A DNA stretch of 46,084 bases from Bacteroidales bacterium (GCA_015060965.1 SUXN01000023.1:1-46084); one strand, 5' to 3'; counted from the first letter of the stretch, positions 1 through 8,290 are shown. Translations and numbers: made by a program. The notes: generated by a model not told the origin, from the letters alone.

Positions 1-79
1 GGTCAGTGGCTTGAGATAAATTTCTCTTTCTGTTTTCATATAGTTCTTTTTTTTGTTTATTCTTTTCTTAAAAGGGTCA

Positions 80-166
80 GGGGTTACAGGTGAGGGTTAT
101 GGGTAACCGCTGCTGTAAACCTTTATGCCTTTGTTGTTTATCTTAGTTGCTATTTTTTTTAAAGGG
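80..166 (+). repeat. ~90-bp direct repeat, copy 1
   Basis: This segment begins with a GGGGTTA / GGGTAACC G-rich stretch and continues into GCTGTAAACCTTTATGCC and a TTTATCTTAGTTGCT tail. It is repeated with a few mismatches at about 702-790, so both are copies of one repeat. Function is unknown; it always sits just before a GACCCTCTCCG two-hairpin repeat. Confidence 0.8.
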
Positions 167-169
167 TTA

Positions 170-320
170 AGGGTCAACAAGACCCTCTCCGAGGCTTTGC
201 CTCTCGTCTCCCTAAAACAGGGAGACAATAGTTTTTTTTAACGGAAAGCTGCGGATACCCTTAACCTGTCATCCGTTGCCTTTAACCCATAATCCCTTAA
301 CCTTTCTCCCCTCACCCGCA
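170..320 (-). repeat. Composite repeat: G-tract block plus two-hairpin element, copy 1 (minus)
   Basis: Read on the minus strand, this is a GGGTTAAGGG-rich block (about 240-320) followed by the R1 element with core hairpin GTCTCCCT / AGGGAGAC at 206-226 and second hairpin GAGGC-ttt-GCCTC at 191-203. Two near-identical copies lie in the opposite orientation at about 4220-4380 and 10743-10880. Copies 1 and 2 therefore bracket the first sialidase gene as inverted repeats. Confidence 0.85.
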
Positions 321-356
321 GTCCTTTACAAAACGGTAATTTTTCTTTACGTTTAC

Positions 357-675
357 GGGTAACAAATCTCCCTGTTTTATACAGCAAAATCCGCCTCAGG
401 GGTATCTGTGGCCTTTAAGTGGGCGTTAATCAAACAACTTTTGCAACCACTTGATATCCAAAAGAAAAACCCGTCTCTTTTGGAGGCGGGTAACAAACTG
501 GTAACAAAAGATGAAATTAAAATTCAGCTACAGATGAAAACTATTTTTTGGTCATCAAAGACGTTTCCTTGCAAAAAGCGATTCACAAGGTATCTAATCA
601 AGGCTTCAACGAAAACTCAAGAGTGCGTTTCCGGGTAACAAAACTGCAAAAAACGGGTAACAAACGGGTAACAAA
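357..675 (+). repeat. Cluster of GGGTAACAAA motifs
   Basis: The decamer GGGTAACAAA occurs at 357-366, 488-497, 633-642, 655-664 and 666-675, with a one-mismatch copy (TGGTAACAAA) at 499-508. Spacing is irregular, so this is not a simple tandem repeat. It may be a decayed end of a mobile element or a run of protein-binding sites; I cannot tell which. Confidence 0.6.
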
Positions 676-701
676 ATGTGTGAAATAACGTTTTAAAGGT
701 T

Positions 702-790
702 TAGGGGTTATAGGTGAGGGGTTATGGGAACCGTTGCTGTAAACCTTTATGCCTTTGTCGTTTATCTTAGTTGCTCTTTTTTTAAAAGGG
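702..790 (+). repeat. ~90-bp direct repeat, copy 2
   Basis: Second copy of the segment at 80-166, again with a G-rich start, GCTGTAAACCTTTATGCC and the TTTATCTTAGTTGCT tail. It is followed by GACCCTCTCCG, the edge of a two-hairpin repeat. Confidence 0.8.
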
Positions 791-865
791 TCAGGGGTTA
801 ATGAGACCCTCTCCGCACTGCTTCGCGAAGCTGATACACATTTAGCCCCTCACCGCTTCGCGGAG

Positions 866-955
866 CTCCCCTTGATTACAAACAAGGGGAGCAGCTGTTT
901 GTGTTTGGCGCCAAAGTTATAAGATCTTTAGGGTCTATAGTGGGAGCTATTTAAA
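866..955 (+). repeat. 88-bp interspersed repeat R3, copy 1
   Basis: The unit opens with the hairpin CCCCTTG / CAAGGGG, continues through GTTTGGCGCCAAAG and ends in GGGTCTATAGTGGGAGCTAT. Further copies are at 1017-1106 and 8196-8290. The first two are nearly identical, which points to recent duplication. Confidence 0.85.
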
Positions 956-1016
956 TCCGCAAGGTGGGGTTAAATTTGAAGTTATGGTTTTAGCTCCTCA
1001 GTCACTCCGTGACAGC

Positions 1017-1106
1017 TCCTCTTAATTACAAACAAGGGGAGCTGCTGTTTGTGTTTGGCGCCAAAGTTATAAGATCTTTAGGGTCTATAGTGGGAGCTAT
1101 TCAAAC
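1017..1106 (+). repeat. 88-bp interspersed repeat R3, copy 2
   Basis: Near-identical to 866-955 apart from one arm of the opening hairpin (CTCTTAATTACAAAC instead of CCCCTTGATTACAAAC) and a single change in the GCAGCT/GCTGCT step. It is preceded by a reversed R2-type hairpin (CAGTCACTCCGTGACAG, 999-1015). Confidence 0.85.
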
Positions 1107-1109
1107 GGC

Positions 1110-1205
1110 CAATTCAACCCTCTCCGCAACTCCGTTGCTTGTCTCCCTAATACAGGGAGACAATAGCTTTTATATTCCTCCCCCTGACACGCAGTGACTG
1201 ATGGG
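1110..1205 (+). repeat. Two-hairpin repeats R1 and decayed R2
   Basis: An R1 element with second hairpin GCAAC-tcc-GTTGC (1126-1138) and core GTCTCCCT / AGGGAGAC (1141-1161) is followed by a decayed R2 element (CCTCCCC then ACGCAGTGACTGATGGGTA). The same R1-then-R2 order recurs at 7910-8050 and 8291-8400. Confidence 0.75.
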
Positions 1206-1661
1206 TATGTTTCGCTAAACGTTAAGCCCGTTGGGCTTGAGCCTGCTCCCGCTCGGCATAATAAAAGCAAGCTTTTCCTCTACAATTAACTTTGTTGATT
1301 TTTCGTTCGCTCGTTGCAAGAGCTCAATCAAGCTTGGCTCTTACTTGCTACCCCTCACCCCTCACCCCTCACCCTTGACCCTTATATATAAATAAGGTAT
1401 AGATTCAATCAACTTTTAATAGGGCTCTAAACTATCTTTTGTTTTTTGCTTTTTGTGGGGGCTTTTCTTGCGAGGATTGCTTTGATTTTAACACTGCGCT
1501 GTTAAATTTAATGTATTTTTATGCGGGTTTTATAAGTAACTTTTTGTTACTGATTTTAAACTTGTTTCAGATTTATTGGTCTTTATTGGTAGGTTAATCG
1601 TGATAAAAAGTCCAAAATGGATGAAAAAACAGCCGCTTTGTGCATTTTTTCTATAAAAAAG

Positions 1662-1693
1662 TTGGAACTTGTTAATATTTATATCTACATTTG
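1662..1693 (+). promoter_or_regulatory. Bacteroidetes-type promoter of sialidase 1
   Basis: A -7 box matching TAnnTTTG lies at 1686-1693 and a TTG (-33 element) at 1662-1664, 21 bases upstream. Transcription would start near 1700. This places the start codon at 1768 and excludes the upstream in-frame start at 1669. Confidence 0.6.
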
Positions 1694-1767
1694 CCGAAAC
1701 GTATCATTTTGATTTTTTGCGTTTATTGCAATACTGCGGACAAAATGAACCTGGTAAAACGATTACT

Positions 1768-4152
1768 ATGATAAAGAAATTACTGACTTTTGTGGCACTT
1801 TCAGCCGCAACTATTTTTACTGCAAATGCGCAGACTACACTTTTTCACAGTGACACAAACAATTCATTGCCATACCGTATTCCTGCCATTGTGCAGACAA
1901 GCAATGAGGATATTCTTGTCTTTGCGGATAAACGCTACGGCGGTGGTGATGTAGGACAGAATGGCTCAAATTCATCACGTATTGATGTTGTCTACAAACG
2001 CTTCTCTGGTAATACCTGGGGAAATGAGACTACTGTAAAGGCAGGTACCAATAGTTTCGGTTATGGCGATGTTGCTGTAGTAGCAGACCGTGAGAATCCT
2101 GCAGAGTTAGTCTTCTTTACAGCAGCTGGAAATATCTTCTTTACAAACTCAGAGAATAGCGACGGTAAAAGACTGCAATGTTATCGTTTCAATAGCAGTA
2201 ATGGTGGTGCAACTTGGACTGAGGGTACAGATGTTACTAGTCAGGTTTATGACTTAGCTTCAGATTATACAGGTGCTTTTTTTAGCAGTGGACGTATTTG
2301 CCAAAGTTCGCAAATTAAGGTTGGTTCGCACTATCGCCTTTATGCGGCTCTATGTGTGGGTGAAACAACGGGCCTTATTTTTAAAAGTACAAAGACATAT
2401 TCTTTGGTAATATACTCCGATGATTTCGGTTCAACATGGAATCTTTTGGGTACACAACCAGTTATTGGAGAAGGCGGTGACGAAGCAAAGTGCGAAGAAC
2501 TTCCCAATGGAAATGTGCTTGTAAGCAGCAAAGGAAAGAGTACACGCTATTATAATGTGTTCAAATACAATTCTTTCCCGACTGCACCAAATACTGCGGA
2601 CGGAAATTGGAGTGGGAAGGTCGACGGTTGTAGCTCGCAAGATGCAAATGGTACAAATGGTGAGTTGCTCTTGGTGCAGGCAAGCAAAAATGGTCAGAAC
2701 TGTTATTTGGTTATGCAGACCATACCGGCGAACAGCACATCTGGCACAACCCGCAAAAATGTCACAATATATTGGAAAGAACTTGATACGACAGACCTAA
2801 ACGATGCGTATCAGTTCTCAGGCGCATGGCCTAATACCAAAAGCCTGTCAGATACTACCTCATCATATTCTACAATGATTCAGCTCGCCGATGGTACAAT
2901 AGCATTTGCGTATGAGGAAAACTATTATTCGATAAGCAAGGGTGGATATGATATCCAGTACAAGAACCTGAATATCTCGGACATTGCAACCGGTTATACC
3001 CTTCCGGTAATTGCTGCCCCTGTCATCAGTCCTGCGGGTGGCGAAGTAGAGAAGGGTACACAGGTTGAAATAACAGGCCCAACGGGTGCTACAATCTACT
3101 ATACAACAGACGGCAATGACCCCACAACTTCTTCTGCTGTGTATAATGGCCCGATTACAGTGGATAACGATATGACTATCAAGGCTATTGCTGTAAAAAG
3201 AGCATGGACTGATAGTGCGGTATCTACAGCGACATTCACTGTAAAAGCCGCTGCTCCTGTAGAGAAAGTGGCATCTCCAACCTTCAGCATTGCCGGTGGT
3301 GAGGTTGAAGAGGGTACAACAGTTACAATCAGTTGTGCTACAAGCGGTGCGACAATCTACTACACTACCGACGGCAATGAGCCTACTACTTCATCGGCAG
3401 TATACAGCGGTGCAATTACAGTGAACAAGGCTATGACTATCAAGGCTTTTGCAGCCAAGGATGGTTATACCGACAGTGAGGTTGTTTCTGCTACATTCAC
3501 AATCAAGGAGGTTGTTGTTGAACCTGAGGTTACTGAGCATCCTGTGACTCCTGTTTCAGGTCTTATCGGCGGAACAACATACTATCTTGCGACATTCAGC
3601 GCAAATGAGAATACTGTGGCTCCTGCGGGTGTGAGTGTATTCTACGTGAAGACTGTAAGCAGCGACGAGGTGGCTCTGTCACGCGTGTCAAGCGGCAAGA
3701 CTATCCCTGCCGGTGAGGGTGTAATCCTGATGGCAAGCAGCGCGTCGGCGTTCAACATGACTTCAACGACTGACGAGAGCAATGTGGCTGACTTCAGCGA
3801 CAACTGCCTTGCCGCTACCGGTGACGTTGTTGATTTCACTTTCAATGTTGAGAACTGCTACGCATTGGCAGTGAAGGGCTCTGGCGAGCTCGCCGGGCAG
3901 TTCGCATTCTGCAAGGTTGCTGCGGGTACTACTCTCAACGGCTATAACAACCGTGCTTATCTCGACTTGTCGGCTTCGGGTGCGTCGTTCAGCAACAACG
4001 TACGTGTCTCGTTCGACGGTGTGACTGGTATCGAGTCGTCGGTTGAGGAGTTCCAGGAACAGGTTATCTATGACATCTGTGGCCGCAGAGTCCATGAGAT
4101 GAAACCGGGTAACATTTACATAGTAAACGGCAGGAAAGTACTGAAAAAGTAA
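1768..4152 (+). CDS. Secreted exo-alpha-sialidase with two chitobiase C-terminal-like repeats (sialidase 1)
   Basis: Predicted GH33 sialidase of 794 residues that would cleave terminal sialic acids from glycoconjugates outside the cytoplasm. A signal peptide (MIKKLLTFVA onward, cleavage after TANA before Gln22) is followed by a beta-propeller domain to about residue 410. It has the YRIP motif (Arg37, first catalytic Arg), Asp boxes (SNGGATW, SDDFGSTW), the EELPNG Glu, Arg in STRYYNVF, Arg in TTRKNVT and Tyr in SSYSTM, so the catalytic set looks intact. Two chitobiase/hexosaminidase C-terminal-like repeats (nt 3010-3245 and 3274-3510), a beta-rich domain (3538-4050) and a sorting-like tail (VIYDICGRRV, ending NGRKVLKK) follow. 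Paralogues at 4733 and 8882. The catalytic half is visibly more AT-rich than the tail. I chose the ATG at 1768 because it starts the signal peptide and lies downstream of the promoter. Confidence 0.88.
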   Translation: MIKKLLTFVALSAATIFTANAQTTLFHSDTNNSLPYRIPAIVQTSNEDILVFADKRYGGGDVGQNGSNSSRIDVVYKRFSGNTWGNETTVKAGTNSFGYGDVAVVADRENPAELVFFTAAGNIFFTNSENSDGKRLQCYRFNSSNGGATWTEGTDVTSQVYDLASDYTGAFFSSGRICQSSQIKVGSHYRLYAALCVGETTGLIFKSTKTYSLVIYSDDFGSTWNLLGTQPVIGEGGDEAKCEELPNGNVLVSSKGKSTRYYNVFKYNSFPTAPNTADGNWSGKVDGCSSQDANGTNGELLLVQASKNGQNCYLVMQTIPANSTSGTTRKNVTIYWKELDTTDLNDAYQFSGAWPNTKSLSDTTSSYSTMIQLADGTIAFAYEENYYSISKGGYDIQYKNLNISDIATGYTLPVIAAPVISPAGGEVEKGTQVEITGPTGATIYYTTDGNDPTTSSAVYNGPITVDNDMTIKAIAVKRAWTDSAVSTATFTVKAAAPVEKVASPTFSIAGGEVEEGTTVTISCATSGATIYYTTDGNEPTTSSAVYSGAITVNKAMTIKAFAAKDGYTDSEVVSATFTIKEVVVEPEVTEHPVTPVSGLIGGTTYYLATFSANENTVAPAGVSVFYVKTVSSDEVALSRVSSGKTIPAGEGVILMASSASAFNMTSTTDESNVADFSDNCLAATGDVVDFTFNVENCYALAVKGSGELAGQFAFCKVAAGTTLNGYNNRAYLDLSASGASFSNNVRVSFDGVTGIESSVEEFQEQVIYDICGRRVHEMKPGNIYIVNGRKVLKK

Positions 4153-4169
4153 GCCTGAATAGCATAGAA

Positions 4170-4198
4170 AAAGGGTTGGAGGTCTCCTCCGACCCTTT
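4170..4198 (+). terminator. Hairpin terminator after sialidase 1
   Basis: A 13-bp stem (4170-4182 with 4186-4198, one G-T pair) starts 18 bases after the stop codon. No T-run follows, so termination may be inefficient or factor-dependent. Confidence 0.6.
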
Positions 4199-4219
4199 GG
4201 CCTTAAATAACGATGATTG

Positions 4220-4380
4220 GTGAAGGGTGAGAGGTGAAGGGATTATGGGTTAAGGGCAACGGATGACGGGTTAAGGGTATCCGCAGCTTTCCGTTTTCAC
4301 CTATCCGTTTCCCGTTATAAATACTATTGTCTCCTTGTGTTAGGGAGACGAGAGGCGCTGCCTCGGAGAGGGTTGATTAA
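4220..4380 (+). repeat. Composite repeat: G-tract block plus R1, copy 2
   Basis: The block holds five GGG tracts separated by short loops at 4239-4277, then the CCGCAGCTTTCCGTT link, then R1 with core hairpin at 4329-4349 and second hairpin GAGGC-gct-GCCTC at 4352-4364. It is an inverted copy of 170-320 and a direct copy of 10743-10880. Confidence 0.85.
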
Positions 4381-4390
4381 TTGTTAAGAA

Positions 4391-4530
4391 ATAACCCCTC
4401 CGCCCTAAAGGGCACCTGATTGCGCCCCTGTTTTAGGGGAGCTGTCGGTTTACCGACTGAGGGGTTATGCCAGGGGAGGAATATATAAAAGCTATTGTCT
4501 CCCTGTATTAGGGAGACGAGCGAAGCGGAG
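4391..4530. repeat. R2 hairpin pair and R1 element
   Basis: A minus-oriented R2 (hairpin GCCCTAAAGGGC, about 4402-4413) abuts a plus-oriented R2 (CCCCTGTTTTAGGGG, then GTCGGT-tt-ACCGAC at 4444-4457). A minus-oriented R1 follows, with core 4497-4517. The same R2 pair recurs at 11061-11140 with identical hairpin stems. The remainder to 4732 has no gene and contains the sialidase 2 leader. Confidence 0.8.
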
Positions 4531-4650
4531 AGGGTCAATTAATTGTTGAAAAATAACCCCTTCGGTACCTTATGACAGGGCCCTTCGGGACTCCTTTAGG
4601 CCCTTATAAACCGGCGCCCAACCAGGCCACACTAAAAGATGATTTTTGTT

Positions 4651-4680
4651 CCTTGTATAAGGTCAAGGTACCATACAAGG
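4651..4680 (+). promoter_or_regulatory. 8-bp inverted repeat upstream of sialidase 2
   Basis: CCTTGTAT (4651-4658) and ATACAAGG (4673-4680) are perfect inverted repeats separated by 14 bases, 52 bases before the start codon. It could be an operator or a leader hairpin. I found no clear TAnnTTTG box next to it. Confidence 0.45.
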
Positions 4681-4732
4681 TTAAAAATAAGAGAGAGAAA
4701 ACACACATTAATTAACACTAAAATTAATGATT

Positions 4733-7717
4733 ATGAACATCAGAAAATTTGCGCTTGTGGCAATGACATTGTCAGCCATGGGCTTCTCTTCGATGAACGC
4801 CCAGACAGCGGCCTCAGCTGTCGACGGCAAGAAACAGACAATTTATTTGTCGGCTAACCATGCTTCAACACCCTACCGCATCCCTGCTGTAGCTACACTG
4901 AACAACGGTACAGTGCTTGCTATCGCTGACCATCGTCCTTGCGGTGCTGACATAGGTAACGGCGAGGTTGATCTTTATGCAAAGGTGGGTACCATTGCGG
5001 CCAACGGCTCTTACAGCTGGAATCCTTCGGCTATCGACCCATCTGTAAGCGGCGGACTCAAGATTGCTGACGGTGACAGCAGCAACGGTTACGGCGACGC
5101 GGCGGTAGTTGTAGACCGCGAGAGTGGTAAGGTACTCGTTATCTGTGTATCGGGTAAGGTGGTGTTCTCACAAGGTTCATCATTAAAGCACAACAAGATG
5201 GCACGCATTGTGGGCTCTGCCGACGGCCTCAGCTGGGAGACTCCACAGGATGTGACAACTGCTTTCTTTGACAACCTGTTGCCGAGTGCGTATACAATGT
5301 TCATGGCATCGGGTAGAATGATTCAGTCACAGCACGTGAAGGTGGGCAACTACTACCGTATATACGGCGTTCTCCTTGTACGCGAGAAGAGCGGCTGGTT
5401 CAGCAAGTCAAACAACAACTATGTGGTATACTCTGATGACTTCGGTGCAAGCTGGAAGGTCCTTGGCGGTTCATACTGCCTGAAGGGCGGCGATGAGGCC
5501 AAGGTTGAGGAGTTGCCTAACGGTGACCTTGTGATGAGCAGCCGTACAAGCGGTGGCCGTTACTTTAATGTCTTCAAGTTCACTGACCTTAACTCTGCAT
5601 CAGGCTCATGGGGCAGTGCCACAAAGTACAGCTTCGGCGGCAGCAACAGCACCAACGGTGAGCTCATGCTCTACAAGGGTCTTGTTGACGCCAACGGCAC
5701 TGAGTACAACGTGATGCTCCAGTCACTCCCCACAGGCAGCAGCCGCAGCAACGTTGCTGTGTTCTACAAGGCTTTTGCGACAAGCAAGACCTCTTGGGCC
5801 GTAAGTGACTTCACAAGCGGCTGGACAAAGGGTATCGAGGTTGACGACGGCTTATCTGCTTACTCTACAATGACTATCCTGCCTAACGGTCAGGTAGGCT
5901 TCCTCTATGAGGAAGGCAATGACACAAGCAATGCTGATGCTGACTATTTTAATATCGTTTATGTTCCTCTTACAGTCGAGGAGATTACAGGCGGTGCATT
6001 CAGCGCTCCTGCAACAGGGGAGCCCGAGGCTCCTGCTGTAGCTGTAGAGACTCCTGCCTTCAGCATTGCCGGTGGTGAGGTTGAAGAGGGTATAACAGTA
6101 ACAATCTCTTGCGCAACTGAGGGCGCAACAATCTACTACACAACTGACGGTACAGAGCCTACAACATCATCAGCTGTATACAGCGGTGCAATCACAGTGA
6201 ACAAGGCTATGACCATCAAGGCTATGGCTGCCAAGGAGGGTAACTACACCGACAGTGAGGTTGCTTCTGCCACATTCACCATCAAGTCACGTGAGGTTGT
6301 CGCTACTCCTGTCATCAGTCCTGCGGGCGGTGAGGTTGCTGCAGGTACAGCTGTTACCATCAGCTGCGCTACAAACGGTGCTACAGTATACTACACAACC
6401 GACGGTTCAACACCTACAACATCATCAGCTGTTTACAGCGGTGCAATCACTGTGAACAGTGCAATGACCGTCAAGGCTATGGCTGCAAAGAACGGTTACT
6501 ATACAAACAGCTCTGTTGCTACTGCTGCGTTCACAATCAAGGTTGAGGCTGTTGCCGTTTCAACTCCTGTCATCAGCCCTGCCGGCGGTGAGGTGGAGGA
6601 GGGTACAACAGTTACCATCACTTGCGCTACAGAGGGTGCAACAGTATACTACACAACTGACGGTACAGAGCCTACTACATCATCAGCCGTTTACAGCGGT
6701 GCAATCACAGTGAACAGCGCAATGACAATCAAGGCAATGGCTGCCAAGAGCGGTAACTACACCAACAGCGGTGTCGCTACAGCCACATTCACTATCAAGG
6801 AGGTTATCGTTGAGCCTGAGACTCCGGTTGAGCCAGAGGAGCCCGAGACTCCTGTAATTGACGAGGCTCTGCAGCAGGCTATCGTTGCAGCCCAGGAGGT
6901 TGCTGCTTGTGCCGGTGTAGGTTATCCTTCATCAAGCGCCGCTACACGTGTAGCCCTCGACAATGCTATTGCAAATGCTCAGGCAGGCAACGCTACGGTA
7001 AGCGACCTTGAGAATGCAGTAAGCGCATTCAAGAACGAGGTAAACGACATCCAGATGCCAGAGGACGGTGTTACATACAAGTTCGTGAACGTTGCACAGA
7101 ACGGTACAAGATATTACATCAATTATGCTTCATCAGGTATCAGCATGGTGACAGACGAGTCACAGGCTACAGAGTATACCTGCGAGGCTATCGGTGGCGA
7201 TGAGTATGCTTTCGTTACAAGCGACGGCAGATACCTCATCTGGAAGGGTCCTAACGGTACCGAGGGCTGGTTGTTCTGGAAGAAGACTTACGGCTATAAC
7301 AGCAACAAGGGTTATGTGACAAGCTACAACAGCACATACTGTGACCTCGTTGTCGAGAAACTTACCAACGGTGGCAACGTAAGCGCAAGCAGCAATGCCG
7401 ACCTCTTTGGTATGATGGCTATCCAGGGTATGCGTTACTCACGCAGCGAGTATGGCTACTTCACCATCAAGAGCGACGGTACATTCGATGCTTCATCCGA
7501 CCCATACTACAACAGCTCATACTCATCGGCATTCTACATTGTAGCTACAGGTACAGCTGCCAAGGGTAGCCGCATCGAGGGCACAACAGCCGTTGAGGAG
7601 ATTACTGTAGAGAGAGTTGCCGATGACGCAATCTACGACCTCACAGGCCGCAAGGTAACTGAGATGCGCGCCGGTGAGATTTACATCCAGAACGGCAAGA
7701 AGATCCTGAAGAGATAA
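4733..7717 (+). CDS. Secreted exo-alpha-sialidase with three chitobiase-like repeats and lectin-like C-terminus (sialidase 2)
   Basis: Predicted GH33 sialidase of 994 residues, the largest of the three. The signal peptide ends SMNA before Gln24. The propeller carries TPYRIP (Arg49), SDDFGASW Asp box, EELPNG, GGRYFNVF, SRSNVAV and SAYSTM, so all expected catalytic positions are filled. Three chitobiase C-terminal-like repeats (nt about 6046-6285, 6300-6540, 6560-6800), each with the core IYYTTDG or VYYTTDG, precede a Pro/Glu linker, a helical FIVAR-like stretch (6865-7060) and a Tyr-rich domain of possible lectin type (7063-7590). The tail AIYDLTGRKV ending NGKKILKR resembles the sorting tails of its paralogues. 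An ATG two codons upstream (4727) is an alternative start. Codon use is more uniform and C-ending than in sialidases 1 and 3, suggesting higher expression. Confidence 0.88.
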   Translation: MNIRKFALVAMTLSAMGFSSMNAQTAASAVDGKKQTIYLSANHASTPYRIPAVATLNNGTVLAIADHRPCGADIGNGEVDLYAKVGTIAANGSYSWNPSAIDPSVSGGLKIADGDSSNGYGDAAVVVDRESGKVLVICVSGKVVFSQGSSLKHNKMARIVGSADGLSWETPQDVTTAFFDNLLPSAYTMFMASGRMIQSQHVKVGNYYRIYGVLLVREKSGWFSKSNNNYVVYSDDFGASWKVLGGSYCLKGGDEAKVEELPNGDLVMSSRTSGGRYFNVFKFTDLNSASGSWGSATKYSFGGSNSTNGELMLYKGLVDANGTEYNVMLQSLPTGSSRSNVAVFYKAFATSKTSWAVSDFTSGWTKGIEVDDGLSAYSTMTILPNGQVGFLYEEGNDTSNADADYFNIVYVPLTVEEITGGAFSAPATGEPEAPAVAVETPAFSIAGGEVEEGITVTISCATEGATIYYTTDGTEPTTSSAVYSGAITVNKAMTIKAMAAKEGNYTDSEVASATFTIKSREVVATPVISPAGGEVAAGTAVTISCATNGATVYYTTDGSTPTTSSAVYSGAITVNSAMTVKAMAAKNGYYTNSSVATAAFTIKVEAVAVSTPVISPAGGEVEEGTTVTITCATEGATVYYTTDGTEPTTSSAVYSGAITVNSAMTIKAMAAKSGNYTNSGVATATFTIKEVIVEPETPVEPEEPETPVIDEALQQAIVAAQEVAACAGVGYPSSSAATRVALDNAIANAQAGNATVSDLENAVSAFKNEVNDIQMPEDGVTYKFVNVAQNGTRYYINYASSGISMVTDESQATEYTCEAIGGDEYAFVTSDGRYLIWKGPNGTEGWLFWKKTYGYNSNKGYVTSYNSTYCDLVVEKLTNGGNVSASSNADLFGMMAIQGMRYSRSEYGYFTIKSDGTFDASSDPYYNSSYSSAFYIVATGTAAKGSRIEGTTAVEEITVERVADDAIYDLTGRKVTEMRAGEIYIQNGKKILKR

Positions 7718-7842
7718 TATCCTTGCTCTCGGTGAGTTTTTTAGCGTATGGTCGCACGTAGCACCGCTCTAAGTGGTGCCGTGCGGGTCGCTAATAAAAA
7801 AACGAGTCAACGGCAAGAAGATCCTGAAGAGATAATATCCTT
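7691..7842 (+). repeat. 34-bp direct repeat of the sialidase 2 tail bracketing a long hairpin
   Basis: The last codons and stop of sialidase 2 plus a few bases (7691-7724) are repeated exactly at 7809-7842. Between the copies is a palindromic segment: TTTTTTAGCG (7737-7746) faces CGCT...AAAAAAA (7789-7802), and GCAC/GCACC (7754-7765) faces GGTGC/GTGC (7775-7784). It looks like a small insertion flanked by a duplication. Confidence 0.85.
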
Positions 7843-7854
7843 AGCGGAATATGA

Positions 7855-7892
7855 AAAAGCCACAGCTTCACACCAGTGAAGCCGTGGCTTTT
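7855..7892 (+). terminator. Strong intrinsic terminator after sialidase 2
   Basis: A 17-bp stem with one mismatch (7855-7871 and 7876-7892) ends in TTTT and is followed by GTTTTG. The A-run on the 5-prime side makes it potentially bidirectional. Confidence 0.85.
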
Positions 7893-7909
7893 GTTTTGCG
7901 ATTAGCGGT

Positions 7910-8060
7910 TAGCGAGACCCTCTCCGCAACTCCGTTGCTCGTCTCCCTAACACAGGGAGACAATAGCTTTTATATATTCCTCCCCTGCTATAACCCCTAT
8001 AATATTTCTCCCCTGTTTTAGGGGAGGTGGCTGAAAAGCCGGAGGGGTTATTTTTCAAAT
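7910..8060 (+). repeat. Two-hairpin repeats R1 and R2
   Basis: R1 has second hairpin GCAAC-tcc-GTTGC (7926-7938) and core 7941-7961. R2 has CCCCTGTTTTAGGGG followed by GGCT-gaaa-AGCC (8029-8040) and GGAGGGGTTAT. The gap 7893-8753 contains no gene; it is filled by this and the next repeats. Confidence 0.8.
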
Positions 8061-8195
8061 TAATAGCCCCTCTCCGCACTGCTTCGCGAAGCTGATACAC
8101 ATTTAGCCCTTCACCGCTTCGCGGAGGGCCCTTCGGGACTCCTTTGTAAAGCTAAAGCTTCAGTCGTCGCAAACATTGCTCGTTCGCAATGGCCA

Positions 8196-8290
8196 CCTTG
8201 ATTACAAACAAGGGGAGCAGCTGTTTGTGTTTGGCGCCAAAGTTATAAGGTCTTTAGAGTCTATAGTGGGAGCTATTTAAACGGCTAATT
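8196..8290 (+). repeat. 88-bp interspersed repeat R3, copy 3
   Basis: Third copy of the unit at 866-955, with CCTTGATTACAAACAAGG, GTTTGGCGCCAAAG and GTCTATAGTGGGAGCTAT. It differs from the first copies by a few substitutions (AAGGTCTTTAGAGTC) and again leads straight into an R1 element. Confidence 0.85.

Larger units (their letters stand above)
1..1661. other. Gene-free repeat-rich intergenic region
   Basis: I see no convincing gene here. Short open frames near 408-638 and 1009-1197 overlap repeats and have no recognisable protein similarity or start context. The stretch holds a composite G-tract/two-hairpin repeat on the minus strand (about 170-320), a duplicated ~90-bp segment (about 80-166 and 702-790), a cluster of GGGTAACAAA motifs (357-675), two copies of an ~88-bp repeat (866-955 and 1017-1106), one more two-hairpin repeat (about 1110-1205) and a short CCCTCAC microsatellite (1352-1375). 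All are described separately. Confidence 0.75.

Noticed and set aside
408-638. 76-residue open frame starting with GTG in the left gap
   Set aside because: No family resemblance, no promoter, overlaps the GGGTAACAAA cluster; probably chance or decayed sequence.
1009-1197. 62-residue open frame
   Set aside because: Lies wholly inside repeats R3 and R1; a by-product of the repeat sequence.
1662-4152. Sialidase 1 as an inactive paralogue because SSR is SSK
   Set aside because: By comparison with trans-sialidase the second catalytic Arg aligns with the Arg in STRYYNVF, which is kept; the Lys change is not at a catalytic position.
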